A stretch of 64,000 nt of DNA from Nocardia sp. BMG51109. Its GTDB lineage: Bacteria; Actinomycetota; Actinomycetes; Mycobacteriales; Mycobacteriaceae. Location of the stretch: NCBI RefSeq assembly GCF_000526215.1, contig NZ_JAFQ01000004.1, positions 7,936,001-8,000,000 of the forward strand. The letters are read 5' to 3'. Under the pieces are notes generated by a model. It was not told where the DNA came from. It was given only the letters and a program-made list of their open reading frames with translations, and did not search any database. This document shows, in pieces, positions 33,740-43,764 of this stretch (positions within the stretch are counted from its first letter, which is position 1; each line of letters opens with the position of its first letter). Position numbers and translations under genes: made by a program.

Positions 33740-34370
33740 CCGGGCGCTCGGCCTACCGGCTCTACCACCACGCTCTCGCCGAACACCTGCGCACGGACAC
33801 CGACCCCGCCCGCATCCATGCCGACTTCCTGCACGTGCTGCGATCACGGGTCCCCGCTGCCGCCGACGGCCGCCGCGACTGGGCCCGTGCTCATCCCTAC
33901 AGCCTCGCCCACGCGGCCACCCACGCCGCGGCGGCCGGCGCCATCGATGACCTGATCACCGACGTCGACTACCTGGTCCACGCCGAACCGACCGCGCTGC
34001 TCGCCGCGCTGCACGCCGCCGGCACCGAATCCGGGCGCCTGATCCGATCCATCTACCGGTCCTCGGCGGCAGACCACCGGCATCTTCCCCGGGTGTGCGC
34101 CGCCAACTACTCGCCATCGACGCCGCGCGCTTCCAGGCAACCGACCACCGGACGGCGTTCGGCCGCACCCTGAGGTGTCGTCCGGGCTGCTGGTGATCGT
34201 GACCGGGCGGTCCTCGATTGCCGTGCACGCCACCGCATTCACCGACTGTGTGTGGCCCCCGCGGCACCACGCGCTGTGGCGTTCGGCCCGAATTCCGAAC
34301 TCGTCACGGGATTCACCAGCGAGGTCCTCGTGCAGGCGCCGTCCGGGTAGCCCCAGGATCCCGCCGCCGC
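33740..34370 (+). pseudogene. Remnant of a large NTPase/WD40-repeat (nSTAND-like) gene
   Basis: From about 33740 the forward frame encodes RSAYRLYHHALAEHLRTDTD, RDWARAHPYSLAHAATHAAA and DDLITDVDYLVHAEPTALLA. That pattern follows the NTPase in actinobacterial NACHT/WD40 proteins. Near 34100 the match jumps frame (QLLAIDAARFQATDHRTAFG), and TGA ends the first frame at 34173. Beyond that, WD40-like GRSSIAVHATAFTD persists to about 34260. Both the NTPase core and most repeats are missing. The 33479-33739 stretch before it holds no supported gene. Confidence 0.55.
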
Positions 34371-34402
34371 TCGCCGCCTACTCGCGAGCGCCCGGCCGCG
34401 AG

Positions 34403-35842
34403 TCAATCCGTCGGCACCGGCGGTGGTTCCGCCGGAATCGGGGGCCATGCCTGCGGGGAGAGGTGGGCCGGTCTGCGGAGGGGGTCCTCGTCCCAGTCCA
34501 CGGCCACGCCCACCCAGGCCCGGGGATTGTCGAAACGGGTTTCGCGGGCGGCGAATTTCGTTCGACGGAAGGAGATGTCGCCGAAGAAGTCGCCGGACGA
34601 GAAGTCGGTGCCGGCGCCCTCGAAACGGGCGCCGGTGAAGGAGACCGTGCCGTGGAACTCGGCACCGGTGAAATCGACCGTCTCGGTGCCGGTCCGGCGC
34701 CAGCGCGGCTTACCGCCCAGTTTCGCGCCGTCGAAGGTGGTGCGGGCGGAATAGAACCGCGCACCGGCGAACGAGATTCGGGTACCGGCGAAGTCCGTGT
34801 TGTCGAAGCCGACCCCGGCGCCGTCGAAGGTGACAGCGTCGAAGGCGGTCGTTTCGGCATCGAAGCGAACGCCGGCGAAGCCGGTCTTCCCGCCGGAGAA
34901 GGTGGCGCTCGTGAATCGCGTACTGCGACCGCCGAACGTGGCATCGTCGAAGTAGACCGGCGACTCGAACAGGGACTCTTCGAATGTCGTGCCCGTCCCG
35001 CGTTCTTCACTGCCGCCGCCGGCACGCGGGGCGAATTCGACCTGCCGGAAGTACGCGGCCCGGCCCCGGAACACCGCCTTGCGAAACGACACGTAGCGCG
35101 CGGCGAACTTCGCGAACTCGAACGTGGTGGCGCGCGATCCGGTGAACACCGATCGCGCGAAATAGGCGCGTTCCCCGGCGAATACCGCGTACCGGAAATC
35201 CGCGTCCTCGAGCACGGCGTCGGCGAAGTCGAAATCCCGGTCCGACCACGAGACCTCCGCCGACGGGCGCAGATGCGCGACGATCACGTCGACGATGGCG
35301 CGCCGCACCTCGCGATCGTTCTGCCGAAACTGGTAGTGCAGCTCGACCTTCGGCTGCGAGGCCGCCTCCTCGATGCGCGAGACGAGATGGTTCGAACCCG
35401 CGTCCGGCTCATACGGCAGCCGCAGATATCCGCAGAGCACATCGATGCACTGCTGCCGCCGCGCCGGGGCCCGGAACTCGTCCGCGACACCGGCCATCGC
35501 GTACACCCCGGCGATCCGCACCGCCACGTCGGCATCGCCGAGCTGTCGCGCGGCCGCCCCGAACAGTTCCGCGAACCGGGCCCGCTCGGAATCACGTTGC
35601 CGCCGATACGCGACGACCAGGGCCACGGCCCCGCCGATGCCGGCCGTCACCGACAGGGCAATCTTCGTGAGATCGACCTGATTCGGCGTCTCCGACTTGG
35701 CACCCAGCAGCCACCACAGCAACCACCAGGTGAGCGCGGCGACGGCCAGACCACCGAGTACCGCGGCCACCACCGACAGCAGCAGCGCCGACCGCTGTAC
35801 CCTGCGGCTCAGCCGTTCGCCGAACCACCCCCGATGACGCAT
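34403..35842 (-). CDS. Membrane protein with pentapeptide-repeat-like C-terminal half
   Basis: The 479-residue protein has two N-terminal membrane helices (ALLLSVVAAVLGGLAVAALT and ALSVTAGIGGAVALVVAYRR), then a helical domain including QRDSERARFAELFGAAARQL. A long C-terminal half follows of repeating F-centred units, such as DFRYAVFAGERAYFARSVF and ARFEGAGTDFSSGDF. This is the A(D/N)LXX-like right-handed beta-helix of pentapeptide proteins, though the repeat is looser than in Qnr-type proteins. The helical domain resembles an arrangement common in actinobacterial pentapeptide membrane proteins. Function unknown; it is a single gene. Confidence 0.8.
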   Translation of the reverse strand: MRHRGWFGERLSRRVQRSALLLSVVAAVLGGLAVAALTWWLLWWLLGAKSETPNQVDLTKIALSVTAGIGGAVALVVAYRRQRDSERARFAELFGAAARQLGDADVAVRIAGVYAMAGVADEFRAPARRQQCIDVLCGYLRLPYEPDAGSNHLVSRIEEAASQPKVELHYQFRQNDREVRRAIVDVIVAHLRPSAEVSWSDRDFDFADAVLEDADFRYAVFAGERAYFARSVFTGSRATTFEFAKFAARYVSFRKAVFRGRAAYFRQVEFAPRAGGGSEERGTGTTFEESLFESPVYFDDATFGGRSTRFTSATFSGGKTGFAGVRFDAETTAFDAVTFDGAGVGFDNTDFAGTRISFAGARFYSARTTFDGAKLGGKPRWRRTGTETVDFTGAEFHGTVSFTGARFEGAGTDFSSGDFFGDISFRRTKFAARETRFDNPRAWVGVAVDWDEDPLRRPAHLSPQAWPPIPAEPPPVPTD

Positions 35843-35964
35843 AGCCGAATGTTATCCGGTTAGCAGCGGTAACGCATGGCCACCTGGAGTTCCGTTGTCC
35901 CATCACCGCTTTCGCCACCGCGTGGACGGATTTGGCAAATACGCCGCGACCTACCGGCGAACCG

Positions 35965-37170
35965 TCAGGCGCGCACCCGGCCGCCCCGCACCCCGATTCC
36001 CGCCGCCACCAGGCACGCCAGCGCGACCACCGACACGAACCACGGGAACACCGTCCCCATCCCCCAGGTGGTCGCCGCCCAGCCCGCCAGAATCGTCGGC
36101 AACGCCATCGCCGTGTAGGCGAGCAGGTAGTACGCCGACATGGTCTCGCCCCGCTTGTGTTGCGGCACAACGTCGGCCAGATGCCGCAGCGACCCGCCGA
36201 AGCCGAGGCCGAAGGTGCCGCCGAGCAGCACGCCCGCCACCAGCACCACGACCCAGCTGTGGGTGGCCAGCGCCGGAATCGTCAGCAACAGCGCGACGGC
36301 CATGCCGGTGTCACCGCCGATCGCCGCGTACCGGGCCGGAATACGGGTGGCGAACAGCTGCGCCAGCGCGCCCGCGGTCGCGGTGGAGGCGACCACCGCC
36401 CCGCCGAACACCAGGTTGTGCACCCCGGTCTGCTCGGACGCCAGCGTCGGATACAGCGACAGCAGCACGCCCAGCACCGACCAGGCCGCCATCACCCCCA
36501 GCGCGGAGAACCAGAAATCGGCGCGAATCTCCTGCGGCACGGCCGGTCTGGCGATCCGGATCGGGCCGGCGACGCGCTTGGTGTGGGTCTCCCGCATCGC
36601 CACCACGCCGCCCGCGATGAGCAGGCACAGGATCGTGATCACCACGTAGGGCGTGCGCAGCGGGTGCGGCACATACTGCGCCAGCAGGGCCGAGCCCAGA
36701 ATCGCCACGGCCATACCGAAATTGAACGCCACACCCGTCAGCTGCCCGGACCGCGCGCCGTTGCGGGGCCGCAGATCCAGCAGCGCGGCCGCGCCGGACA
36801 CCACGGTCGCGCCGACCGCGATGCCGTGCAGCGCGCGGGCCAGCAGCAGCATCGCGACGTTGTCGGCCAGCAGGAACACCACCAGCCCGGCGACCATCGT
36901 GGCGAACGCGCCGAGCAGCACCGGCTTGCGGCCGACCACGTCCGAGATCTTCCCGGACACCAGGACCGCGCCCAGCGCGGCCACCGCGTACACCGCGAAC
37001 ACGAGGGTCGTGGTCAGCGACGAGAAATGCCATTGCTGCTGGTACAGGCCGTACAGCGGGGCCGGCGCGCCGGACACGCCGAGCGCGACGCCGCTGGCCA
37101 CGAGGATCAACGCGTAAGCCCAGGGTTGCGTCCTGCGCTCGATCGGGGAAACAGCCACGGTCGCTGCCAT
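35965..37170 (-). CDS. MFS-family efflux transporter
   Basis: The 401-residue protein has 12 predicted helices. The MFS signatures are GKISDVVGRKPVLLGAFATM (loop 2-3, near residue 75) and a C-terminal PQHKRGETMSAYYLLAYTAM. It resembles drug or metabolite exporters of the 12-helix type. ATG 37170 has GGAGAGGG upstream. It is divergent from an ArsR-type regulator with two near-identical palindromes between them, so its expression is almost certainly repressed by that protein. Substrate unknown. Confidence 0.88.
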   Translation of the reverse strand: MAATVAVSPIERRTQPWAYALILVASGVALGVSGAPAPLYGLYQQQWHFSSLTTTLVFAVYAVAALGAVLVSGKISDVVGRKPVLLGAFATMVAGLVVFLLADNVAMLLLARALHGIAVGATVVSGAAALLDLRPRNGARSGQLTGVAFNFGMAVAILGSALLAQYVPHPLRTPYVVITILCLLIAGGVVAMRETHTKRVAGPIRIARPAVPQEIRADFWFSALGVMAAWSVLGVLLSLYPTLASEQTGVHNLVFGGAVVASTATAGALAQLFATRIPARYAAIGGDTGMAVALLLTIPALATHSWVVVLVAGVLLGGTFGLGFGGSLRHLADVVPQHKRGETMSAYYLLAYTAMALPTILAGWAATTWGMGTVFPWFVSVVALACLVAAGIGVRGGRVRA

Positions 37171-37190
37171 CGTTCCCTCTCCATCGGGTA

Positions 37191-37247
37191 GGTTTGATTG
37201 CGATCGAACTCAACAACCGTAACCTCGGTTTGATTTCTATCAAACCG
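37191..37247. promoter_or_regulatory. Paired palindromic operators of the ArsR-type regulator
   Basis: CGGTTTGAT-TTCT-ATCAAACCG (37226-37247) is a perfect 9-base inverted repeat. A second copy, GGTTTGAT-TGCG-ATCGAAC (37191-37209), has one mismatch. The centres lie 37 bases apart between the divergent mfs and arsR-type genes. The shared spacing and arms argue for cooperative dimer binding that controls both genes. Confidence 0.75.
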
Positions 37248-37262
37248 TCCGTGAGGAAGATC

Positions 37263-37592
37263 ATGACCGACACCAAACGAGTCGTGGAGGCGCATCCGGT
37301 CGGCTCGGTGCAGGCCGTGCTCGACGCGCTGCACGATCCGGTGCGCCTCGAGATGGTGCGCCGGCTCGCCAATGCCGGCACCGCGGTCCGTTGCGGGCTG
37401 CTCTACGACACGATCAACAAGTCGACCGCGACCCACCACCTCAAGACGCTGCGCCAGGCCGGGCTCACCGAGAAGATCGTCGAGGACGGCCACACCTACG
37501 CCCGGCTGCGGGCCGACGAGGTCGAGCGGGAACTCCCCGGCCTGCTGAATGCCATTGTGGGCGCGGCCAATCGGGCCGAGCCGGAGCACTGA
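37263..37592 (+). CDS. ArsR-family winged-helix repressor
   Basis: ATG 37263 gives 109 residues. The fold runs AVLDALHDPVRLEMVRRLAN, then the recognition region YDTINKSTATHHLKTLRQAG, then the wing EKIVEDGHTYARLRADEVER. Metal-binding CxC motifs are absent, so an organic or redox ligand is more likely than a metal. Divergence from the MFS gene and the two palindromes support repression of both. The following small gene starts 13 bases after the stop and may be cotranscribed. Confidence 0.9.
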   Translation: MTDTKRVVEAHPVGSVQAVLDALHDPVRLEMVRRLANAGTAVRCGLLYDTINKSTATHHLKTLRQAGLTEKIVEDGHTYARLRADEVERELPGLLNAIVGAANRAEPEH

Positions 37593-37604
37593 CACCACCG
37601 GCCG

Positions 37605-38033
37605 ATGTCACCGCTCTCCGAACTGACCGACGTCGTCGTCGAACTGCACTCGGACCTGGCCGAATGGCTGGGATCGGCCGCACCCCCCAAGGTCTTCGAC
37701 CGCTTCGCCAACGCCCTGGCCGACGATTTCTCCTCGGTGGTGACCACCGGTGACGCCGTGGACCGCGACACCCTGCTGGCCGGCCTGTGGTCGGCCGGCA
37801 ACGCGCAGCCCGGCCTGTCGATCGAGATCACCGACGTCGAGGAGATCGTCCGCGCACCGAGGCTCGTCGTCGCCCGGTTCGTGGCCGAGAATCACCTCGG
37901 GGACACGGTGACCCGCCGCCGCGTCACCGCCGTCCTGCGCACCGACGGCCAGCTCTACTCCTGGCTGTCGGTCCACGAAACCCCCATCCCCGCAACCGGA
38001 TCCACGGAAGCCACCCCGCCGGCGCCGACCTGA
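37605..38033 (+). CDS. SnoaL/DUF4440-like small protein
   Basis: The 142-residue protein has a cone-shaped NTF2-like pattern: VFDRFANALADDFSSVVTTG near residue 29, DRDTLLAGLWSAG, SIEITDVEEIVRAPRLVVAR and TRRRVTAVLRTDGQLYSWLS. This matches the helix-beta layout of DUF4440 proteins, which bind or isomerise small molecules. ATG 37605 lies 13 bases after the ArsR-type gene, suggesting one operon and control by the same ligand. Precise role unknown. Confidence 0.7.
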   Translation: MSPLSELTDVVVELHSDLAEWLGSAAPPKVFDRFANALADDFSSVVTTGDAVDRDTLLAGLWSAGNAQPGLSIEITDVEEIVRAPRLVVARFVAENHLGDTVTRRRVTAVLRTDGQLYSWLSVHETPIPATGSTEATPPAPT

Positions 38034-38144
38034 GCGGAGCCACAACCCGTCGGTCCGGCGCGCGGGACGCGGATTCGCCACGGCCGGTGGGTGATCGGCC
38101 GGCGCCGCGCCCGGTTCCACGCGGGCGCGGCGCTCGCCGACCGC

Positions 38145-39545
38145 TCAGTCGCCCACCATCCGCCGCACCGCCGACGGCAGATCCCTGGTCCGGCGATACG
38201 GGCCCGCCACCGACACCGCCATCGGCCGCGCCAGCAACCTGCGCGCGACGGCCGAGACCTCCTCGGTGGTGACCGCGTCGATGCGCGCCAGGGTGTCCGA
38301 TACGCTGCGGTGATTGCCGTAGCTGAGTTCGCTGCGGCCGATGCGGTTCATCCGCGAGCCGGAATCCTCCAGGCCCAGCACCAGCCCGCCGCGCAGCGAC
38401 CCCTTCGCCCGCGCGCATTCGGCGTCGGTGATGCCGCCCGCCGCAACCTCTTCCAGCACGCCGCGCGCCAAACCCGCGACCTGTCCGAGGTTTTCGGGCT
38501 GGCAGCCCAGATACACCGAGAACGCGCCGGTGTCGGCGAAGGTGTCGACGCTGGAGTACACCGCGTAGGCCAGGCCGCGCTCCTCCCGGATGCGCTGGAA
38601 CAGCCGGGAACTCAGGCCGCCGCCGAGCACCGTGTTCAGCACCGACAGCGGCCAGCGCCGCTCGCCCTCGTGCCGCCCGAACGCCCGCACCCCGAACACC
38701 AGATGCGCCTGCTCGCTGTCGCGGTAGATGCGGTGCAGCCGCGGCGGCGTCCGCATCCGGAAATGCCCCTCGCGCCGCGGCGCCGGATCCCGCGCCGGGT
38801 CCAGCCGGCCGGCGAAGGCGCGGTGGATCAGCTCCACCGTGTGCTCGTGTTCGACATTGCCCGCCACCGCGACGACCATCCGGTCCGGACGGTACCGGCG
38901 CAGATGGAAGCCGCGCAGCTGCGCCGCGGTCATCCCCTCGACCGATTCCACCGTGCCGATCACCGGCCGCCCGATCGGATGATCGCCGAACAGCGCGGTG
39001 AGGAAGGCGTCGCCGACCATGTCCTCGGGATCGTCGTCGCGCATCGAGATCTCCTCGAGCACCACCTGGCGCTCCACGCTCACGTCCTCGGCCCGGCACA
39101 GCCCGTTGAGCACCACATCCGACACCAGATCCACCGCCAGCGGCAGGTCCTCGTCCAGCACGTGCGCGTAGTAGCAGGTCTGTTCCTTCGCGGTGAACGC
39201 GTTCAGCTCGCCCCCGACCGCGTCCATGGCCTGGGCGATGGCCAGCGCGGACCGGGTCGGGGTCTGCTTGAACAGCAGATGCTCGAGAAAGTGCGCCGCA
39301 CCGGCCACCGTCGGGCCCTCGTCGCGCGAACCGACACCGACCCACACGCCGACCGACGCCGACCGCACACCCGGCACGTGTTCGGTCACGACCCGCAGCC
39401 CGCCGGGTAGCACGGTGCGCCGCACGCCGGCATCGGCGAGCGGAAGATCCGCCGGGGCGAGTCGCAGAGAAGAACCCCCCTGCTCTGTCACAAGCGAGGG
39501 GGGCGCTGTCTTCTTCTTCGTCACACCGAAATGATTACTCGACAC
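38145..39545 (-). CDS. pepR: M16-family zinc metalloprotease
   Basis: The 466-residue protein is a processing-peptidase-like M16 protease. The inverted zinc motif HFLEH is in [11 protein letters not shown] near residue 68, followed about 75 residues later by the third ligand in a conserved Glu helix ([18 protein letters not shown]). The second, inactive half carries [23 protein letters not shown] 39545 overlaps the gpsI stop by 11 bases; GTG 39524 is an alternative. gpsI-pepR order is conserved in mycobacteria. It is probably cytosolic and processes peptides or targeting sequences. Confidence 0.92.
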   Translation of the reverse strand: MSSNHFGVTKKKTAPPSLVTEQGGSSLRLAPADLPLADAGVRRTVLPGGLRVVTEHVPGVRSASVGVWVGVGSRDEGPTVAGAAHFLEHLLFKQTPTRSALAIAQAMDAVGGELNAFTAKEQTCYYAHVLDEDLPLAVDLVSDVVLNGLCRAEDVSVERQVVLEEISMRDDDPEDMVGDAFLTALFGDHPIGRPVIGTVESVEGMTAAQLRGFHLRRYRPDRMVVAVAGNVEHEHTVELIHRAFAGRLDPARDPAPRREGHFRMRTPPRLHRIYRDSEQAHLVFGVRAFGRHEGERRWPLSVLNTVLGGGLSSRLFQRIREERGLAYAVYSSVDTFADTGAFSVYLGCQPENLGQVAGLARGVLEEVAAGGITDAECARAKGSLRGGLVLGLEDSGSRMNRIGRSELSYGNHRSVSDTLARIDAVTTEEVSAVARRLLARPMAVSVAGPYRRTRDLPSAVRRMVGD

Positions 39546-41823
39546 CGGCCTCCACCGCAGCAGTGTCGTCGGATGTGGGAGCCGGAGCGGATGTATCTGC
39601 TGCGTCTTCTTCGTCGACCGGAACCAGCGAGATCTTGCCCCGGTTGTCGATGTCGGCGATCTCGACGCGGATCTTGTCGCCGACGTTCACCACGTCCTCG
39701 ACCTTGCCGACCCGCTTGCCGTTACCCAGCTTCGAGATGTGCACCAGGCCGTCGCGACCCGGCAGCAGCGAGACGAACGCGCCGAAGGCGGTCGTCTTGA
39801 CGACCGTGCCGAGGAAGCGCTCGCCCACCTTGGGCATCTGCGGGTTGGCGATGGCGTTGATGGCGTCGATCGCCGCCTGCGCCGACGGGCCGTCGGTGGC
39901 GCCGACGAAGACGGTGCCGTCGTCCTCGATGGAGATGTTGGCGCCGGTGTCCTCGGTGATCTGGTTGATCATCTTGCCCTTGGGCCCGATCACCTCGCCG
40001 ATCTTGTCGACCGGGATCTTGATCGCGGTGACCCGCGGTGCGTACGGGCTCATCTCGTCGGGGGTGTTGATGGCCTCGGCCATCACGTCCAGGATGGTCA
40101 GGCGCGCGTCGCGGGCCTGGTTGAGGGCGCCCGCGAGAACCTTGGAGGGGATGCCGTCCAGCTTGGTGTCCAGCTGCAGCGCGGTGACCAGATCGCGAGT
40201 ACCGGCGACCTTGAAGTCCATGTCGCCGAAGGCATCCTCGGCGCCGAGGATGTCGGTCAGCGCGACGTAGCGGACCTCCTCCTGGCCCTGGTCGTTGGTG
40301 ATCGCGTCGGACACCAGGCCCATCGCGATACCGGCGACCGGAGACTTCAGCGGCACACCGGCATTCAGCAGCGCCAGCGTGGAGGCACACACCGAACCCA
40401 TCGAGGTGGAACCGTTGGAGCCCAGCGCCTCCGACACCTGCCGGATGGCGTACGGGAAGTCGTCCTGCGAGGGCAGCACCGGGATCAGGGCGCGCTCGGC
40501 GAGGGCGCCGTGGCCGATCTCGCGCCGCTTCGGCGAACCGACGCGGCCGGTCTCACCGGTGGAGAACGGCGGGAAGTTGTAGTGGTGCATGTAGCGCTTG
40601 GAGGTCTCCGGGCCGAGCGAGTCGACCTGCTGCGCCATCTTCACCATGTCGAGGGTGGTGACACCCAGGATCTGGGTCTCGCCGCGCTCGAACAGCGCCG
40701 AGCCGTGCGCCCGCGGCACCACCGCGACCTCGGCCGACAGCGCGCGGATATCCGCCAGGCCGCGGCCGTCGATGCGGAAACCGTCGGACAGGATGCGCTG
40801 ACGCACAAGCTTCTTGGTGACCGAGCGGAACGCCGCGCCGATCTCCTTCTCGCGCCCGGCGAAGTCCTCGGCGAGGCTCGACAGCACCTCCAGCTTGATC
40901 TCGTCGATCTTGTCGTCGCGCTCCTGCTTGCCCGCGATCGACAGCGCCTCCGACAGCGGACGCTTCGCGGTGCCCTCGACCGCCTCGAACACGTCCTGCT
41001 CGTAGGGCGGGAACAGCGGGAACTCCTCGGTCGGCTTCGCCGCCAGCTGCGCGAGATCCTGCTGCGCGCGGCACAGCCGGGCGATGAACGGCTTGGCGGC
41101 CTCCAGGCCCTCCGCGACCACGCCCTCGGTGGGCGCCTGCGCGCCGCCCTCGACCAGCGCGAGCACGTTCTCGGTGGCCTCGGCCTCGACCATCATGATC
41201 GCGACGTCACCGGACTCGACCACGCGACCGGCCACGACCATGTCGAACACCGCGTTCTCGAGCTGCTCGACGGTCGGGAACGCCACCCACTGGCCCTCGA
41301 TGAGTGCGACGCGCACGCCGCCCACGGGCCCGGAGAACGGCAGGCCCGAGATCTGCGTGGACGCCGACGCGGCATTGATCGCGACCACGTCGTACAGATC
41401 GTTCGGATCCAGGCTCATGACCGTGACCACGACCTGGATCTCGTTGCGCAGGCCGTCGACGAACGACGGGCGCAGCGGGCGGTCGATCAGGCGGCAGGTC
41501 AGGATGGCGTCGGTGGACGGCCGGCCCTCGCGCCGGAAGAACGAGCCCGGGATGCGGCCCGCGGCGTACATGCGCTCCTCGACGTCCACCGTCAGCGGGA
41601 AGAAATCGAACTGGTCCTTGGGATGCTTGCCGGCGGTGGTGGCCGACAGCAGCATGGTCTCCTCGTCCAGGTAGGCGACGACGGAGCCGGCGGCCTGCTT
41701 GGCCAGGCGACCGGTCTCGAACCGGACGGTGCGGGTGCCGTAGCTGCCGTTATCGATCAGGGCGACCGACTCGAACACGCCGGGCTCGACCTCGACGGCG
41801 GAACTGGTCACTGTTTCGGACAT
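39535..41823 (-). CDS. gpsI: Polyribonucleotide nucleotidyltransferase/guanosine pentaphosphate synthetase
   Basis: The 762-residue enzyme degrades RNA phosphorolytically and, in actinobacteria, is also called GpsI. Two RNase PH-like halves are visible (first from [20 protein letters not shown], second from [20 protein letters not shown]), separated by the helical domain. These are followed by a KH domain with [11 protein letters not shown] and an S1 domain [20 protein letters not shown]. The start is ATG 41823. It lies between rpsO and pepR as in mycobacteria. No damage is seen. Confidence 0.97.
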   Translation of the reverse strand: MSETVTSSAVEVEPGVFESVALIDNGSYGTRTVRFETGRLAKQAAGSVVAYLDEETMLLSATTAGKHPKDQFDFFPLTVDVEERMYAAGRIPGSFFRREGRPSTDAILTCRLIDRPLRPSFVDGLRNEIQVVVTVMSLDPNDLYDVVAINAASASTQISGLPFSGPVGGVRVALIEGQWVAFPTVEQLENAVFDMVVAGRVVESGDVAIMMVEAEATENVLALVEGGAQAPTEGVVAEGLEAAKPFIARLCRAQQDLAQLAAKPTEEFPLFPPYEQDVFEAVEGTAKRPLSEALSIAGKQERDDKIDEIKLEVLSSLAEDFAGREKEIGAAFRSVTKKLVRQRILSDGFRIDGRGLADIRALSAEVAVVPRAHGSALFERGETQILGVTTLDMVKMAQQVDSLGPETSKRYMHHYNFPPFSTGETGRVGSPKRREIGHGALAERALIPVLPSQDDFPYAIRQVSEALGSNGSTSMGSVCASTLALLNAGVPLKSPVAGIAMGLVSDAITNDQGQEEVRYVALTDILGAEDAFGDMDFKVAGTRDLVTALQLDTKLDGIPSKVLAGALNQARDARLTILDVMAEAINTPDEMSPYAPRVTAIKIPVDKIGEVIGPKGKMINQITEDTGANISIEDDGTVFVGATDGPSAQAAIDAINAIANPQMPKVGERFLGTVVKTTAFGAFVSLLPGRDGLVHISKLGNGKRVGKVEDVVNVGDKIRVEIADIDNRGKISLVPVDEEDAADTSAPAPTSDDTAAVEAGVE

Positions 41824-42167
41824 TCTCTCTTCTCAACCTCTCGTCTCGCCGGATCCAGCGCAGGGCTGCGCGATCCGGCTGTCGTCTGCCGTACCCGGTT
41901 CGGGCGCGCATCATCCACGCGCACACCCGGCCGGTTCCCCTTGGAAACGGCGACGCGGAGGCGGTCATCGATCGAAGCCCTCCGGCGGAACGAGTCCGGA
42001 CGAAAAGCCACTACCGAAGACCGACGCCACGAGGCGGGTGCGTACGGCTGTGTCGTGCCGTGCCTGCGGCCACTCGGTCCGCATACACGACTAGCCGACG
42101 GGGAGATTCTAAGCCTCCCCGTCGGCCGTCTTGCCAACTGGCTTGCAGATCGTGCGTGTCGCTACTT
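41824..42167. other. 344-bp rpsO-gpsI intergenic region
   Basis: No protein gene is supported here. The gap holds the strong hairpin at 42094-42126, listed separately, and the gpsI leader. Similar intergenic stems between rpsO and pnp in other bacteria are processing or autoregulation sites. Confidence 0.6.
42094..42126 (-). terminator. Perfect 12-bp hairpin between rpsO and gpsI
   Basis: GCCGACGGGGAG (42094-42105) is mirrored perfectly at 42115-42126 around a 9-base loop. No T-run follows on the reverse strand, so it is either a U-less actinobacterial terminator or an RNase processing stem controlling gpsI mRNA. It is about 40 bases after the rpsO stop. Confidence 0.6.
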
Positions 42168-42437
42168 TCAGCGACGCAGTCCGAGCCGCTCGATCAGCGC
42201 ACGGTAGCGCTCGATGTCCTTCTCCTGCAGGTACTTCGACAGGCGCTTGCGGCGGCCGATGAGCTGCATCAGGCCGTGCCGCGTGTGGTGATCGTGCTTG
42301 TGCTGCCTGAGGTGCTCGGTGATATCCGAGATGCGCTTGGTCAGCAGCGCGATCTGCGCCTCCGGCGAGCCGGTGTCCTTCTCGTGGACCCCGTACTCGG
42401 TGAGGATCGTCTTCTTCTGCTCGGTGGTCAGCGCCAC
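42168..42437 (-). CDS. rpsO: Ribosomal protein S15
   Basis: The 89-residue protein binds 16S rRNA in the central domain of the small subunit. The sequence [20 protein letters not shown] followed by [20 protein letters not shown] and the [20 protein letters not shown] motif is diagnostic. GTG 42437 has AGGGAG eight bases upstream. It is the usual upstream neighbour of gpsI, with a strong hairpin between them. Confidence 0.98.
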   Translation of the reverse strand: MALTTEQKKTILTEYGVHEKDTGSPEAQIALLTKRISDITEHLRQHKHDHHTRHGLMQLIGRRKRLSKYLQEKDIERYRALIERLGLRR

Positions 42438-42594
42438 GAATTCACTCCCTGTTGTTTCAGTCCGCGCTCGATGGAACCGGGACGAACCCGGGCGGGGGCC
42501 GCCGCGGACCGCAGCAAACCCGACTGGCCAGCCTACCCGAGGACCGGCAACCGGCCGAATCGGGTCCCTCCGCGCGAGGATCCGCTACTTGTCT

Positions 42595-43578
42595 CTACTT
42601 GTCGTCGGCCCTGCGGTCGGCGGCGGTGAGCACCTCGCGGGTCTGCTCCACATCCAGGCCGATGGCGGTGACCAGCTCGTCGATCGAGTCGAACCTCTGC
42701 ATCCCGCGCAGGTGCTCGACGAAGTCGACGGCCACGTGCTGGCCGTACAGATCGACGTCGGTGTCGAGCACGTACGCCTCGACGGAGCGGGTGCGGCCGG
42801 AGAAGGTGGGGTTGGTGCCGACCGAGATGGCGGCCATCGCCCGCTTGCCGGGCAGCGTGGTGCCCACCGTACTGCCGGGGGTCAGCACCGTGAACCAGCC
42901 CGCGTACACGCCGTCGGCCGGGATGGCCGCGTGCATCGGCGGCGCCACGTTCGCGGTCGGGAAGCCCAGTTCCCGGCCGCGGCCGTCGCCGTGCACGACC
43001 ACGCCCTCGACCCGGTGCGGGCGGCCCAGCGCGTCGGCGGCCGCGGCCATGTCCCCGGCGTCGACGCAGGAGCGAATGTAGGTGGAGGAGAAGGTGACCG
43101 CGTGCTCGCCGACCAGCTTCACCGCATCGACCTCGAAACCGAAGCGGCCGCCCAGGTCGCGCATGGTGTCCACGTGGCCGGTGGCCTTCTTGCCGAAGGT
43201 GAAGTTGTCGCCGATCACCACCTCGGTGACGTGCAGCTTCTCCACCAGCAGATCGTGCACGTAGCGGCCCGGGGTCAGCTTCATGAAGTCCTGGGTGAAC
43301 GGCATCACGCAGAACACGTCGATGCCCAGTTCCTCGACCAGGTCGGCGCGCCGGGTCAGGGTGGTCAGCTGCGCGGGGTGCGAACCGGGCCGGACCACCT
43401 CCATCGGATGCGGATCGAAGGTCATCAGCACCGACGGCACGCCGCGCACCGCGGCGGATTTCACGGCGCGGCTGATCAATTGGGCATGCCCGCGGTGTAC
43501 ACCGTCGAAGACGCCGATCGTGAGTACACAGCGGCCCCAGTCCGGGGGCATCTCCTCGAGACTTCGCCATCTCAGCAC
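42595..43578 (-). CDS. ribF: Bifunctional riboflavin kinase/FAD synthetase
   Basis: From GTG 43578 the protein has 327 residues and starts LRWRSLEEMPPDWGRCVLTI, matching mycobacterial RibF; the TTG at 43596 would add six residues. The FAD synthetase domain has GVFDGVHRGH and the later ISSTYIRS-type site (here FSSTYIRSCV). The riboflavin kinase domain has GRGRELGFPTANV. It makes FMN and FAD. Its place between rpsO and the mntR-type gene matches the mycobacterial order. Confidence 0.96.
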   Translation of the reverse strand: MLRWRSLEEMPPDWGRCVLTIGVFDGVHRGHAQLISRAVKSAAVRGVPSVLMTFDPHPMEVVRPGSHPAQLTTLTRRADLVEELGIDVFCVMPFTQDFMKLTPGRYVHDLLVEKLHVTEVVIGDNFTFGKKATGHVDTMRDLGGRFGFEVDAVKLVGEHAVTFSSTYIRSCVDAGDMAAAADALGRPHRVEGVVVHGDGRGRELGFPTANVAPPMHAAIPADGVYAGWFTVLTPGSTVGTTLPGKRAMAAISVGTNPTFSGRTRSVEAYVLDTDVDLYGQHVAVDFVEHLRGMQRFDSIDELVTAIGLDVEQTREVLTAADRRADDK

Positions 43579-43764
43579 ACCCGGAAGCCTACGCAAGCCG
43601 GATCACGGACAGCATTCGGCGGTGCGGTTGTTCACAGCGGCGTGGGGCGCGCATCGGCGGTTCGTCACACCGGCGTCACCCGCGTGTCCCGGCCGAGACC
43701 CGGCGACCCGGTCGGTCGGGTTGCTTCCGCCGGAGAGACCGTTGTCACGGCTAAGCTCGAAAAC

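Noticed and set aside
39739-42207. 822-codon forward ORF opposite gpsI
   Set aside because: It is an antisense shadow of PNPase; the reverse strand carries full KH, S1 and RNase PH domains.
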